From contig BSYQ01000001.1 of the NCBI GenBank assembly GCA_030272585.1, forward strand, positions 2,108,001-2,172,000: a stretch of 64,000 bases of DNA, in the 5' to 3' direction. Under the pieces are notes generated by a model that saw only the letters and a program-made list of their open reading frames with translations, was not told where the DNA came from and did no database searches. Below, one piece after another: positions 49,301 to 58,761 of the stretch. A program made the translations under genes and the position numbers. The first letter of the stretch is position 1; the number at the start of each line of letters is the position of its first letter. The DNA is from Bryopsis sp. KO-2023. Taxonomy: Eukaryota > Chlorophyta > Ulvophyceae > Bryopsidales > Bryopsidaceae.

Positions 49301-49346
49301 CCAAGCCCCCAAAGGCCAGGATCCACCCTGTTCGCTCCGAAACCAT
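43335..49346 (-). CDS. Gag-Pol polyprotein of the gypsy-type element
   Basis: About 2003 aa from the Met at 49346; an in-frame upstream Met at 49376 lies inside the LTR. Numbering here is from 49376. Residues ~16-35 (GWILAFGGLALLAGMSLLLQ) are hydrophobic, unusual for Gag. A Gag segment (YFLMFLNTGQAAEVEEEKKA) is followed by a CCHC knuckle CQFCGRKGHWEAQC (~320) and an aspartic protease site VDSGSGCSIMP (~405). A ~600-residue Ser/Thr/Glu/Gln-rich linker then carries repeated TESPTNSATLGKSQS-like units. Reverse transcriptase shows DFRLLNSYS, LPQGWNCSPGLFHSRI and FVDDLIIGGE (~1340). RNase H shows FTDWSSSGWG and HTDSNSAV. Integrase shows the HHCC finger (H...H, CQTC), MDIIGPLPSGRSG, LLCDGAAYF and NGVVERRNR (the D, D, E residues). 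It ends SQIRHFF with no chromodomain seen. No frameshift separates gag and pol. Confidence 0.93.
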   Translation of the reverse strand: MVSERTGWILAFGGLALLAGMSLLLQRPPTISDQNAAPATPAGRAPATYPPSPPPFSTPHTPRTSPHELWQRLMWSIRHRHSHRALPSPSPNPAAAWDTLELVQLADRMHKLWGVLRGSNANLVGAGIASSLLLGYLLKFLDKGSAWLRRRRTETAMRREVLELGSAAPAASVSTEGSATLDRLRRLQQTEGETELEFLQRYFLMFLNTGQAAEVEEEKKAVRLLVARLPGRVLSRVVVETEFEKLTFSGLRELLDRMKRRTEYREAVLAEVKKDEEGKTEGKVEAKAEPNAGTKVLVADRPPTRTGETPFCQFCGRKGHWEAQCRTKRRAQVASVDDDAFGELLEAIQNEQSSSACHSVAAGTPAGDTVRKQLRVKLRLEGEQRGSNQLFEALVDSGSGCSIMPWKVCQRHGWGVAPPKGVLTLTGFNGSKENVRGTVTLDVKIGPWEGKEVFLVSENTSQIILGVPLLAHLSLTVDCARNCLWGKNGTSIPCHAVMKVGEKSGESERGVVRVLQDPHTKKGRRIRLVGKDGEFRLPLGSSLVLGPYAIKTVVLPFRITGPGLFSLMAIGQPQNLLHSVTTNSDGRVRLTLYNAQLEARMLTAKLCLVSFRVAEGTPVVIEEGGAEEGCVEQEEDGLLPHGLDLREKEEVEPEEEGCFGIEKKGDGGCLKVSFPPQEVESEEGGCSGIESQGDGGCKKVSFPPTNDCESQTGQLASAEQQLSPEGESRVLSTTVQNRDRPTISSDSGQQHLSSGDGCELQSLTTHNSEAVATENPTNSATLRKSQSTASLTELDVRSAMHYTLRDRSEGKDSENEGRTQTSNTDFECQPNSSDATSRFIRSDRERGGKNFDLQTSSSGAVHHLPKPDTQGGVQQSKFHTQAGNVATESPANSATLGTSQGTFSTPQQDQWRDLQRGGEGHTCGEHQGTQSALTPHSLTAHSTLLQDSKAVAPESPTDRESLGQIQSTVQSSQRAKGDCSPRGGKVGAVEKQNVGAVEKQNEGQTVTTESPTNSDILGKNQSSVSLLQEEKLLCSPRGGVGETVEQEHLDLWKYWEALRGKPPGRSFSEHTTSPYSQLSTIWEEVADDLLDNTTAVGTGETLWTGHTAMVQTTQEQPACTPETQSETEDTGSVEYWRREFPNVIRDDLSRDAKATATPLRVCHREVKWRVPFHRIPLHNTGIRYYATDVAPKEIRKLLTSLQGQGVIRPLGVGERALFSPVLFLRKPNGKVRKTVDFRLLNSYSDAWKTSLLHVRDVLKSIPPEWDYFTVLDLEQGFFQVDVCDSLQPLFAFETGEGDYTYLRLPQGWNCSPGLFHSRIRSSIHGYPGRNFVDDLIIGGEGVEGHDRNLRRVLTRLDELGLRINRAKAVVRQKEVTYLGYTVTKGSYSLRRYVDDQVRQLPEMRDVRDVRQFVGMLNVCRGVCPNFHNIIQPLLELPKGSNPKLMQQLVAEAWKSILTNNVKLGNSDSGEYNLFTDWSSSGWGYVLFRGTPSEGCIVSLNSRKCADKGGEKVSSYLGELQALIWALKSVSQVVAGGQLTLHTDSNSAVQRITKLAPKEVVEDIRVVRLLAWLAENYPSPGRLRVQFLPGTSNPWADLLSRWYSRPTQTQGQVCALEPQEMQISKNTSMESGGSTRSTEQVLEQAEAVDSKESDSGRSGMSGNTELGHAYTGGSRGEELGKIAEGKELSRDQLERLHKEGHWSPQKLLWLCAQHGWKANRGDLEEIQRYCQTCQRVAPKKEKELLRGAGHLTHPGQTVGMDIIGPLPSGRSGHNHIVVVVDHLSRDSMVWKTKEVKGKQVRECLGEWIATHGSPDNLLCDGAAYFHSKDMRAWYKDNHIQVWRTPPYHHRANGVVERRNRALISKIRVLLLDHGGYWDDWLQKANWMVCNMVNRTTGWPPCKVWTLSSKEWDRIQQRLKESREKVNAQKKLSDWNHFLGEEVLLYDSARAEKKDQKFSASWKGPYKIVELISPSRVRIEEINGKLRRGRKPFLEVHKSQIRHFF
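49331..49345 (-). other. Primer-binding site overlapping the gag start codon
   Basis: The minus strand reads tggtttcggagcgaa immediately after the 5' LTR. The last LTR base (A) plus the first two bases of this site (TG) form the ATG at 49346, so the primer-binding site is also coding sequence (M-V-S-E-R). It is identical over fifteen bases to the site of the nested element at 21980-21994. Confidence 0.8.
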
Positions 49347-49671
49347 GTTGTTACTGGAAGAACGAGCCTTCCGCAAAAAAAGTCTTACAACAAAAAGACA
49401 ACCCCGAACTCCCGTTCACAGACTTTCCTTCCCGACTCACTCAACTCTCACACTTCCTCCTCTGACTCATACCTCGTACTTCTAACGTAAAACCCCTACT
49501 GCCATGGGCTTCTCACCCGCACTGACCAGTCGATTCAACAGATTTGACATCGCTCTCAGAGTCAAATCGTGTGGTAGTACTTTCATTAGAAATGAGTGTC
49601 CGTTGTGTGGATTTGTTGATGTGACGCTCTTATGTCTGTCTTTCAGTACTTGTGTTCTACCCGGTCCAACA
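49346..49671 (-). repeat. 5' LTR (326 bp) of the gypsy element
   Basis: Right copy of the pair; on the minus strand it starts tgttggaccggg and ends ccagtaacaaca. Promoter and transcription start should be within it. An open frame continues from it into gag. Confidence 0.95.
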
Positions 49672-49675
49672 GGGG

Positions 49676-50362
49676 CGTTAAAAAAAAAATCCGCCGGATT
49701 GTGCATTAGGAAAAATTCATGGGGAGACGATATAGTCAAGCAGTGTGCCGCATTGTCGAATATCTGTGGAACCGCCATGTTCTCGTGTTTGGAAGTGTCC
49801 GCGGCCGTCTGCGCGTTTTGCTGAACTTGCACCAGTGTCAACTTCGTGATCTGGAGCAAGTATTGAAGAATTTGCTCTATCAAAGCAAGTTCTATGTGAG
49901 CTGCGTTATCCGAGCGCCGGACATGAACGTATTGCCACAAATCCCTCACAGGTCAGCACTGTTCTGCCCCCACCATGACAAAAAAAACAATGGGCAGCTC
50001 CTTGGTGAGGTGTTTCAGGTGTCTAGAGGTAGCTCCAGGGAGAGGGGGTCTCGAAGACTTTTCGAGAATAGCAAGTAGGTGGCTAGGACTAAGGTAACAT
50101 CTGCCCGCTGCCCTCTACACCTGACCACCACGGCGAGAGTCGGAGTACAGGTCCGCCCCTGGGGTGAAGTCATAACACAACTGATTTCCTTGCCACTGCT
50201 TGGTGGACGAGAGCAGCACAGGTGCGCGTAAGATGCCGCCCAATATGCTTGCTGCTCAAGAATGTTTATTTTTTGGCGGACTCTTGGGTGGTGACGTCGA
50301 ACCTGGCGCAGGAGATTTTGGTTTATGGAAGACGCTTAGTAGCATCGTGACCCGAGCTGACG
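49676..50362. other. Upstream region of the cysteine-rich protein gene
   Basis: About 690 bp between the retrotransposon and the ATG at 50363; presumably the promoter. Plus-strand open frames at 49719-50078 and 50200 onward were considered. The second overlaps exon 1 in another frame and does not splice in phase to exon 2. Confidence 0.4.
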
Positions 50363-52481
50363 ATGAACTCCGCACCAAGATGTGTCTCTTGGGTTATTGT
50401 GCTCCTCTTCTTCACAAGTTCAGGTATGCACCTGCTAAGCCTAACTCCCTGGCAACCAGTGATAAGCCGGGGTTTCTAAAGTGTGCAGCAAATGCTTTTC
50501 ATTAGTGCTATTCTTGAAAAGTCAAGTTCTTCTGCTCACTCAGGTGATTTCGGGAAAGTTGTGAATGGGCTACCATGTGCGCCTAGTCTGGACTGTGAGA
50601 ACACCAAGTGCCTCACAGTACCTGGCCTCGCCTCTTGCTGTACATGTATTTCGTGGGATAGTCGCGGTGCATGTGTGGAGTGGGAATCCGCCAATGGACA
50701 ACAGGGAGCTGTCTGCAACTTTGACGTGGACATGTACCAAAAGTAGGTGCATTTTCATTTGGAGGAAGATTCCTCCAAATATACCAAGCAAGCCAAAATT
50801 AAACATAAAACACAGTTTTGGGGGGGGTAGAGTGCCAAACACTCCCCCCCCTCAAGAAAACACGGAGAAAGCATTAAAAGAAACTTTTCCGAAGAGAGGG
50901 GTTGAATTGTGAAATCTGGGTTTCATTTCTTCTTCCAGAACTATGACAAACTTGGACTCCCTGGGAGATGACTCATGCCCGGCAGGCACCGCCTGTGAGG
51001 ACCGGAGATGCAGGGAAGTGAATGGCTACACGGATGAATGTTGCATGTGCACTGCATGGGAAAAGTCTGGTGATTGCAAGGAGGATGGATGGAGGAGCGA
51101 AAATGGGGATGTCTGCAGACTTGACGACGGACAAGCACCGCCCACACCAATGCAGTGAGTTCACTCTCAACCTAATATCAGACCATATGCAGATTTGTTC
51201 CTTCGAGAAAACTTGGAACAGCGTTTGGGGTTGCTACAAAACCCGAGAGGGCGTTGGACACTTTGGTGCAAACGAATGACCCAATTCGTACGTGTGTCTG
51301 TCATCGAAACATCTTGAAGCGGTTGTGGATGTGATCAGGGAGCCTTGCGGTTGCCCACCTGGTGCGAGGTGCGAGGACACCAAGTGCAGGAATCACAACG
51401 GATCCAACACCTGTTGCAGGTGTTATCAGTGGCATTCCAACGGCAGTTGCAAGGCGACGGGGTGGATGAGGGTGTCGGGACTGGGGGCTTGCGATTTTTC
51501 TGCAGATAGCCCAACACCCGTAGCGAGAGTGGTTCCTCACTACACTGTCATTCCACTCGCTACAGTCAGTTCCAAGCCATCCTACAGGGTAAGATTTCAA
51601 GATGTCCCCAACATCGAAGGTGCACATCAATGGGGAAGCCCCCATTTTTCTTACCTTGAAAAAATAAAATAAAAATACAAAAGGCCAAGGAATGGAAACA
51701 CGTGATTGCAGGGTTTTTTACATGCATTTTCTAATTAAAATGTAGGGATCACGATAGCACAATCATTTAATTTCATTTCCCTGTTTCGAATAAATTGCTT
51801 CAAGGCGGAGAACCTCGTGTAGCCCGTCCACCATGAGTAACATAGACCCCATTTCTCTATTAAAATCAAAAACTAGGGACTATCAAAGAAAAAAAAAAGG
51901 AGTCTGACTGTCCATGGTGTGGTTTGCAGGGTCAGGAGGAGCCCGCGACACTGAACAATCAAGTGGTTAACGTAGCGATCGAAAAAAAGGAACAGAACAA
52001 AGCAGACAACGGCGACAATAATATGGGAGATGGGTTTTCTTCGATGTCCTCTCCAGCCGCTCAAAACGAACCACCATCGAACGACTCCGGCGGAGATATC
52101 GCAGCGGTGCAGCAGCTCGCTGATCCAAACATAAATGCTAATCTCCCTTCGGGTGGCCAGGATGGGGCCGTTGTTCAGCTGAACAACGGCGAGCGGCAGA
52201 ACGGAAATGATGGTGGAAATGCGGACCCCACCGTCAGCAACGACTCCTCACATAATCAGACGGATGGACAATCCCATAAACTGCGGAAGCTGCTCGCCGA
52301 CCGCAAGAAGAAGCATGGTGATTGCGGCTTGCACTTGAATTGCCAGATCCAGAAATGTTACACCATGAACGAGCAGCGCTCTTGTTGCACGTGCAATAAG
52401 TGGGATGGTGACGGGCAGTGTAGCAACTGGGTTTCCAGCACCGATGACAGACGCGGTTGTACTTTCAATGTGTCTGACTAG
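50363..52481 (+). CDS. Secreted protein with four eight-cysteine modules
   Basis: Exons: 50363-50423, 50544-50742, 50939-51154, 51339-51588, 51930-52481. All GT-AG and in phase, giving 425 aa. The start was chosen because exon 1 in this frame is exactly a signal peptide (MNSAPRCVSWVIVLLFFTSS). Modules follow in exons 2, 3, 4 and at the end of 5. Each fits C-x5-C-x4-C-x(8-9)-CC-x-C-x8-C-x(12-13)-C-x-[FL], with Trp three residues after the sixth Cys (CISW, CTAW, CYQW, CNKW) and often a second Trp before the last Cys. Between modules 3 and 4 lies a ~140-residue linker rich in Asn, Gln, Asp, Gly and Ser, ending in a basic KLRKLLADRKKKH. I recognise no named domain. Eight cysteines per module suggests four disulphides. 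Probably extracellular matrix or surface; function unknown. Confidence 0.82.
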
Positions 52482-54912
52482 TTGAGTTGTTTTTCATTCG
52501 AGGGAGAGAAAGAAAAAAAAAAAAAAAGGAAAAAAAGGGGAAAAAAAAGGAACGGGATTTGAGGGGGGTAGGGGGGTGGCGAGGAAAAAAAGGGGAGGGG
52601 GGGGGGGCTTCAAAAAAAAAACAAAGAAAAGAAAGAAAGCATGTATATGTACATTGCTTTTTTATCTCATCGGTGCGTAGATGAGATGGAAATTGAGCTG
52701 ATAAGTCTCTGTAGCACGCAGACAGGATAATTTTAACCTTTGGGGTAGAAACATCATTCTTTTTCCTTATTTAAAAAAAAAAAAAAAAAAGCAGTTTCTA
52801 CCTGGTGCCTGTTCAATTTTGGCCGGATGCCAAACACTCATTTCATACTCGCGACCGACGTTGGGACGTTCGATAACTTTGGGAGCCAGTCATTTGTTTT
52901 TCCTCCTGTTTTTTTTTTTTTTTTGTTCTTCTTTCCCTTCTATTAATATATCTTTTTTTGTTTTTCCTCCATATATATATACATACGTATATTTCCTTCG
53001 TGCTTGTGGCGAAATGGGGGGCAAGTATATTTTTACTTCTTTGGTCGTTGTTTGGAAAATGTTGCTTTCCGTGTATCATATGTGGAAAAAAAAAAAAAAA
53101 AACGGAAGAAAAAAAAAAAGTATAACGGGAGGTCAACATTTACTTGGGGTCTTTCGTCTTTTTGTCGTTGTTGCTTTGTTTTTTCTTTTTTCTTTTTTTG
53201 CCAATCAAAACTTCAATATTGATCGTTTTTTGGGAAGGGGATAGAACGTGTGTATTGAGGTGCGTATCAGTGAAAAAAAAAAGACAACTTAAACTAAAAC
53301 CAAAAAAAAAAGATAAGAAAAGAAGGATAAAAAAAACACTGATTATATATGTTGTCATCCAAAAATTAAAGGTATTGTTCTATTGATGATAATCCTGTCC
53401 AGATTTTTTTTTTTTTTTCCGGACTGAGAATCTCAAATACCGGCACCTCTGGGCAAGAAATAATGTTTTCAGGGTTCTCTACCAGGAAAATTTTCCTTCC
53501 CAAAAAAAAAAAAAAGTTGATTGGCAACCCTTGTGGCATTTATTGCATTGGATCGATCGCTAAAAGAAAAATGGCATTTCCTTTGGAAACCGTGCTTTTC
53601 TTTTTTTTTTTCTTCTTTTTTTCTTTTCAGGATTTTTCGTGTTTTGCCTTAGATTGAAGCAGGCAAGAGAAAAATTTGCTTCTGGGTAAAAAAAAAAAAA
53701 AAAAGAAAAGAAAAATATCAAATCCCGTGATTTTCCCACACTGGAATATGATCGGCAGTAATTCACATTTTTTGTCGAAAACCGGTCATTGGTGATTTTC
53801 GTTTTGTCGTTGGAAAAGAGAAGTGTTGTGAAATCGGGGGGATGAGATTGTAAATATTTGATATCTATGTGGTTTATTTTTTTATTTTTCCTTCCTTTTT
53901 TTTTTTTTTAAAGAAAATGAACGCGGTCAATTTTCCCCAACAACGAGTCGAGATGAGGTCTCGAACCTCAAACAGGCGATACGAAAAAAAAGAAGAAGAA
54001 GAAGAAGAAGAAGAAAGAAAAAAAAAGTCAGTCAGTCAGTCAGGAGGGATTCAAGAAACAGCCAGGCGTGACCTAGGAACAATCAATCGTGAAAAAAAAA
54101 AACAAGCAGGGAAGAATTTTCTGCAATTTACCAGACAATGGCTGCGTTGAAGCAAAAAATCGATGCTTTCGATGCAAAAAAAAAAAAAAGAAGCGAGTTT
54201 TTTCTTTAGACTTTCAGACAATATATATATATCACACTTGTCGAGAAGGCAGACCCACTCTGCCGATTTCAGCAAGGGAAAAGCTAGTATATCTAAACTT
54301 AGTCAAGGGTTGGGTGCAGGCATTAGCTTGCTGGTGGCAAGAATATTTTGCTGGACGGTGGCAGCTTGCTTCGCAGACATGTGGTTTTTTTGGTGGTGGT
54401 TTTTTTTTTCCGTGCTCATATGGATTCTTGCTTCCAACAAGCAGAGTCCCTGCATGTGTTTGGAACGGTTAGGTGGGGTTCATTTTTCATTTCGGTGGTG
54501 CAAAACTGAGGAGCTGTATGAACTCATGGGAAGGGGGGGATTGTAAGAAGTTGATGTCAAGGTAATAAAACCTTGGTGTGTCTCTGTTCTTGCCGAGACG
54601 GACGAGTCAGTCATGGTGCATCTGATGAGTGAGTGAAACCTGCATGGGTGGGTGCATCTTGTTCGCTTTCCTCTTCCAAAACCAGTCCAAAAAAAGTAGA
54701 AAAATTAGGCTCCTTCCAGCCAACCCAAATAAGAGAGTGGTGGTCGCATCGGAGTATCTGATTTTGTCAGACGGCTGCGTGGATGAGGGGTGGCGCCTGT
54801 CCCTTTCGTGTGGCTCTGTCAGCGATATTGCGTACCACCAAATCGTTTCTGTGTCATAGATCATGCCAGCACCACCACCACAATCCATCCTCCAGTCGAA
54901 AAAGTTATCTCG
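52482..54912. other. Intergenic, 2.4 kb, A/T tracts
   Basis: Runs of A and T alternate (52500-53400), with a (gaa)n run at 53990-54015 and a (tcag)n run near 54027-54045. Weak open frames at 54629-54859 are not supported. Probably 3' UTR of the cysteine-rich gene and promoter of the next gene. Confidence 0.45.
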
Positions 54913-57900
54913 ATGCAGTTTGCTCTTCTTGGAGACAGGGTCAATTCGAACGCCTGCGTTTCGTCTTTAGGTGGCCGCGAGCGCTGCCTTGCGTTTCGTC
55001 TGACGCGAGACCGTCCGGTTGCCAGAGCATCTGCTCTGGCGCGCGAAACTCCTGGAACAGGCCGCGACGTTCGTTCAGCCTCTTCCACCACCGACTTGCC
55101 CACGACAGGTGAGTCAGACCAGTTTTTCACGGGTGCATTCAACTCGCCCCTCCACCGTCAACTGTCGAGGCGTCGTTCGACTCTACTGCCACGACCCTCC
55201 CCTCCTTTCCCCCGAACAAACCTCGGAACAGACGTCATCAACTCCGAGAAACGAACTGCTAGTTTCTGGTTGTCTGTCCTGGTAGTTTTTTTTTGGGGGG
55301 GGGGCAAGGTCTGGAGATGTTATTTTTGAAAATGTCTGCTCAGTGGTTGATACTGTCCTGCTCTACAGTTTTCCAGGATGATGATGTTGGGAGGATCCCT
55401 GGCCCATTGCAAAGAGATGTAGATATAATCAATCTCGAGGTAGGTTCCCTCCAGTTTCCGTCCAGAGTTGTATCACATCTTGCTCTTGCATGGCTTTCGA
55501 ATTGAGGGTACTTTCGCTGTTTTTAGTTCACATTTATTTTTGTTTTCTTTGGGGCTGTTTTAGTTCACATTTAGTTTTATTTTCTTTTGGATGCCACGTT
55601 TTGGAATCTTCATTTTTATGAGTGGGTGCATAAAATGTGTTTTCAGTTACAGAAGTTGCCTCCCCAAAAAACATCTTCGACCGTGAAATCTGGCAAAATG
55701 TGGGGGACTTCTAACTGGTAGTTAATTTATTTTCTTATGAGGCATTTTGGTTTTTTATGTCTCTTTTGCTGCTAAACCTACCTCTCTCTCTTTGCTTTTT
55801 CTTTTTCCCTTTTTAGGAATGGGACCAGTTTCAGGAGCTTTGCTCGGGTGCTCTCGAGATGTTGGAATTGCTTCTAAAGTCTAGAGGTCCGTTTGGTGCA
55901 ACCAGAATCTTGATCTAATGCTGGATGGAGGGCAAGCATTTATCATTACTTCTAATCGAATCATTTTTTTTAAATTAGTCCCAGTTCAGGGACAGCGACA
56001 CAGAAAAACCCTGAGATGAAAGGGTGGCTTTGATTATCTTTTTCTTTCAGAGAGAAACAAAAGAAATCGAATCTGGCTGGCTGGTGGCATTTTTCGTTTT
56101 CTTATGTTTTGCCAATGAAAGAAATTGATTGAACCGGACAGGGACGTGGAAGCGAGTTCATGCAGCGGTGTATTGCAGGAGCCCAGAAACGTACGAGACT
56201 GGGGAATTGCAATTCAAACTTGCCAATAATCTTGATCTGTTGGGCGGGGATTCTGGGACAGAAGTGAACAGCAAGCTGAGTTTGGGGGATGCGGACGCAC
56301 AGGATTTCCTCGTGAGGTGTGTGATCCACTTCTCCCCTCGATGCTTTTGCTTTCAGTAGTGGAGTCGTATAAAGTTTTTGTTGAATTCTATTCAGGAATT
56401 GTGTCTTTTTCAACTCTAGGCTTTTTCTGGTCATTTATGTTGGGTATGTAGCCAGATATGTACTTCAAAAAAAGGGACAGGGGAAAATCTGACATTGATT
56501 TTAGCTGTGAAACATAGCTTGGCCCTTCAGGATGCATAGATTCGATCAAAATTTTCAATTGGGCGAGGAAAAAACCCATCAAAAGCATGTTTTTTTAATC
56601 CTTCTTTGGAATTGCTGTATCAGGGTCTGTCAACATCCACGTTTTCTGAACTGGCCTGATCTTGCAGGAACGAGTTCGTAGAGCTTCCACACCATGGCTG
56701 CAGCGTATTTCCCCTCACCAGGGGGATGCATGTGGTCGGCTTGCTGCTGCTGGTCTTAGAAAGGGACGAAGGGCTGTCCGCCAAGAACATCATCGCCATG
56801 GGCGGGGCTGACATGGGGGTCATGAGAAGCAACATCCCGAGTTTCCTGGAGAACGACCTGGATGCGCTCCGGTCCGTGAAAAAGATTCTGGCGAGTGCAT
56901 GCGATCTGTACCAGTCGGCAGTCCTGTTGCGTGCAGCTTCCTCCGCGAGGAATCAGTTTGCAAACGGTTTGCTGATGGAAACCAAGGGACCGGTGAAAAT
57001 GGTGCGGTCCATGGCGAACATGCTGCATTACAGGGTGCCGAAGGGGGAGCCAGAGAGAGATATGGTGCAAAACATTCAAGATCAGGTGGGCAAGCAGGAG
57101 GAATCACTGTAGAAATATATGGTTTATGGTTTATATGGTTTAAGGAAATTGGGAGCGTGCCTGTGTTTGAGGCAGGATTTTTTGCGTTGAAACCCGTGTT
57201 TGGAAGGGGGGGGAAAAAAAGCGTGACCGAGGTTTCAATCAGGAGAGAGAGATTATATTTATTTTATATCTTTGCGTGTGTGGAAAACATATGCATGCAC
57301 GTATACGTATACATATACAGAAAACATACATATTTTTCTCCTCCTGGCACATGGTTGGATTGTTTTTGAATTTGATGGGTGTGTGGGGTCTTCTGGCAGG
57401 GAGCCCGACTCTCTGAAGTGGTTAAGCAATTGGAGACCGCCCTGCATCTCCCCAGCCACATGGATTCTCAGAAACTTCCACCACCCATGTCTCAAATTTC
57501 TCAAGCTCAGGACAAGGTCACGTGTCTCCCAGATTCTGCAGGTTTCGACACTTAAGAAAAACAAAAAGTTGAAAAAAAAAAAGTAATGAGGGATTGTGCA
57601 ACAAAAAGAAAAAAAAGAACGAAAAGCGTATTTCAAAAAAAAAAGAAAAGAAAAATACGCTGGGGAGAAATTTGACGGCGGGCTGAGAAGAATTTGTGGT
57701 GTACTTTTGATTGATCAGGGAAAACCCCAGAAAAAAACAAGAAAACAAAAAAACAAAAAAAAACAAAAAGAAAGAATGGAAGTGAATCTATGGAGAAAAA
57801 AAAATTGCGATGGGGGGAAAAGGACTGGAAATCGTCCCTATCTGGGGGGTGGTTTTTGCTGTTGTTTGTTTTGCATGTGTATTTTGTGGGATGTATATTA

Positions 57901-58217
57901 TGTCGTCAATGGGTTAAGTCTGCCTGTCCCCAAACAAGGAAAAAGAGGCTTCTGCTGAGTTCGGTCGTGTGGGAGCCGCAAACGAATGGGATTATAGGAT
58001 GATTTTTTTTCTTTTATCGATTTCTTGGTGGATCAAGGTGCATAAATATATATAAATATATTAACATATGGTCTGCCTGCACACTATCTATTTTTGTCCG
58101 AAAGGAATTTGCCTCGATGCACCAGTTGCTGCCGGAGCTTTTGAAAAAGGAAAGAAAGAAAAGCATGGCGAAGAGGGAAGGTTGATCATGACTGCTTCAA
58201 TGCTGCCCAAGTTTCTT
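54913..58217 (+). CDS. GAF / degenerate histidine-kinase-like protein, resembling chloroplast sensor kinase
   Basis: Exons: 54913-55108, 55369-55439, 55817-55886, 56142-56316, 56668-57085, 57400-57541, 58105-58217. Phases agree throughout, giving 395 codons; the 3' end is unresolved. The N-terminus (MQFALLGDRVNSNACVSSLG, then Arg/Ser/Ala-rich) resembles a plastid transit peptide. Exon 5 has a GAF-like core (VFPLTRGMHVVGLLLLVLER), then a two-helix segment (KGPVKMVRSMANMLHYRVPK, then MVQNIQDQGARLSEVVKQLE) that reads like the dimerisation helices of plant chloroplast sensor kinase, which links plastoquinone redox state to chloroplast transcription. Where bacterial kinases have the phospho-accepting His before the conserved Pro, the frame reads METKGPV: no His. 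No ATP-binding domain follows before the convergent gene at 58762. Family call is from memory of the motif pattern and could be wrong. Confidence 0.55.
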
Positions 58218-58761
58218 GTAAGGAAAAAAAAAATTCTGATTTTCTGGTGCGTCAGGGGAGAATTGGTTTTGTTGGGTAAATCTAGTATTATCACGATCCC
58301 TTGGGGTTTGCGGTGACCTGTGCAGGGAAGTTTTGTGTCTTTTTTTTCTTTTAATTATTATTTCTAAAGCAGGTTCATGTGGACATGGTTGTCATGTAAA
58401 GATTTGAGATTCTGCTGTGGTGATTTTCACTTTTTTTTTTGGACCCTTGGTTTTGGAATTCGTTTGTGTGAAAATGAAAGTTGCAAAAAGTTTCTGAAAA
58501 CTGGCCACCAGGAGGAAGAAATTCTTCGCTGCTAGTGAATTAAATTAAAGTATTAAGCCTCTCTCAAGATATGTTCAATTTTTAATCGTCAGGTTATGTG
58601 GTAGTGGAATCGTCTGCTCCCAAGTGCATGGCAGGTTGTCTGAATCGAGAAAAAAAAACTAACCGAAGCACCCTCATCATTGAACCAACAGACACCCTTG
58701 GTTAATTGAATCGAAAGTTCCTGTCGACCTCCCCTCCCCCCCCAGCTGAACCACACAGTGA
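58218..58761. other. Convergent 3' interval
   Basis: Contains two possible terminal exons for the upstream gene: after gtgcag at about 58326, or after gtcag at 58593 (three codons then TAG). Both are in phase and I cannot choose. A third open stretch (58594-58704, YVVVESSAPKCMAGC) is out of phase with exon 7. The minus-strand gene stops at 58762. Confidence 0.35.

Larger units (their letters stand above)
42808..49671 (-). mobile_element. Complete Ty3/gypsy-type LTR retrotransposon, 6.9 kb
   Basis: The 326-bp LTRs at 42808-43133 and 49346-49671 begin TG and end CA, and by eye are identical. A single uninterrupted gag-pol frame fills the minus strand between them. Domain order gag, protease, reverse transcriptase, RNase H, integrase is that of Ty3/gypsy. 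Identical LTRs, an unbroken frame and matching flanking bases all indicate recent insertion and possible present activity. It lies between the receptor kinase gene and the cysteine-rich protein gene and interrupts neither. Confidence 0.93.

Noticed and set aside
50200-50505. Plus-strand ORF starting MVDESSTG upstream of the cysteine-rich gene
   Set aside because: It would join exon 2 out of phase and hit a stop at once; the overlapping frame from 50363 gives a signal peptide and fits the splice phase.
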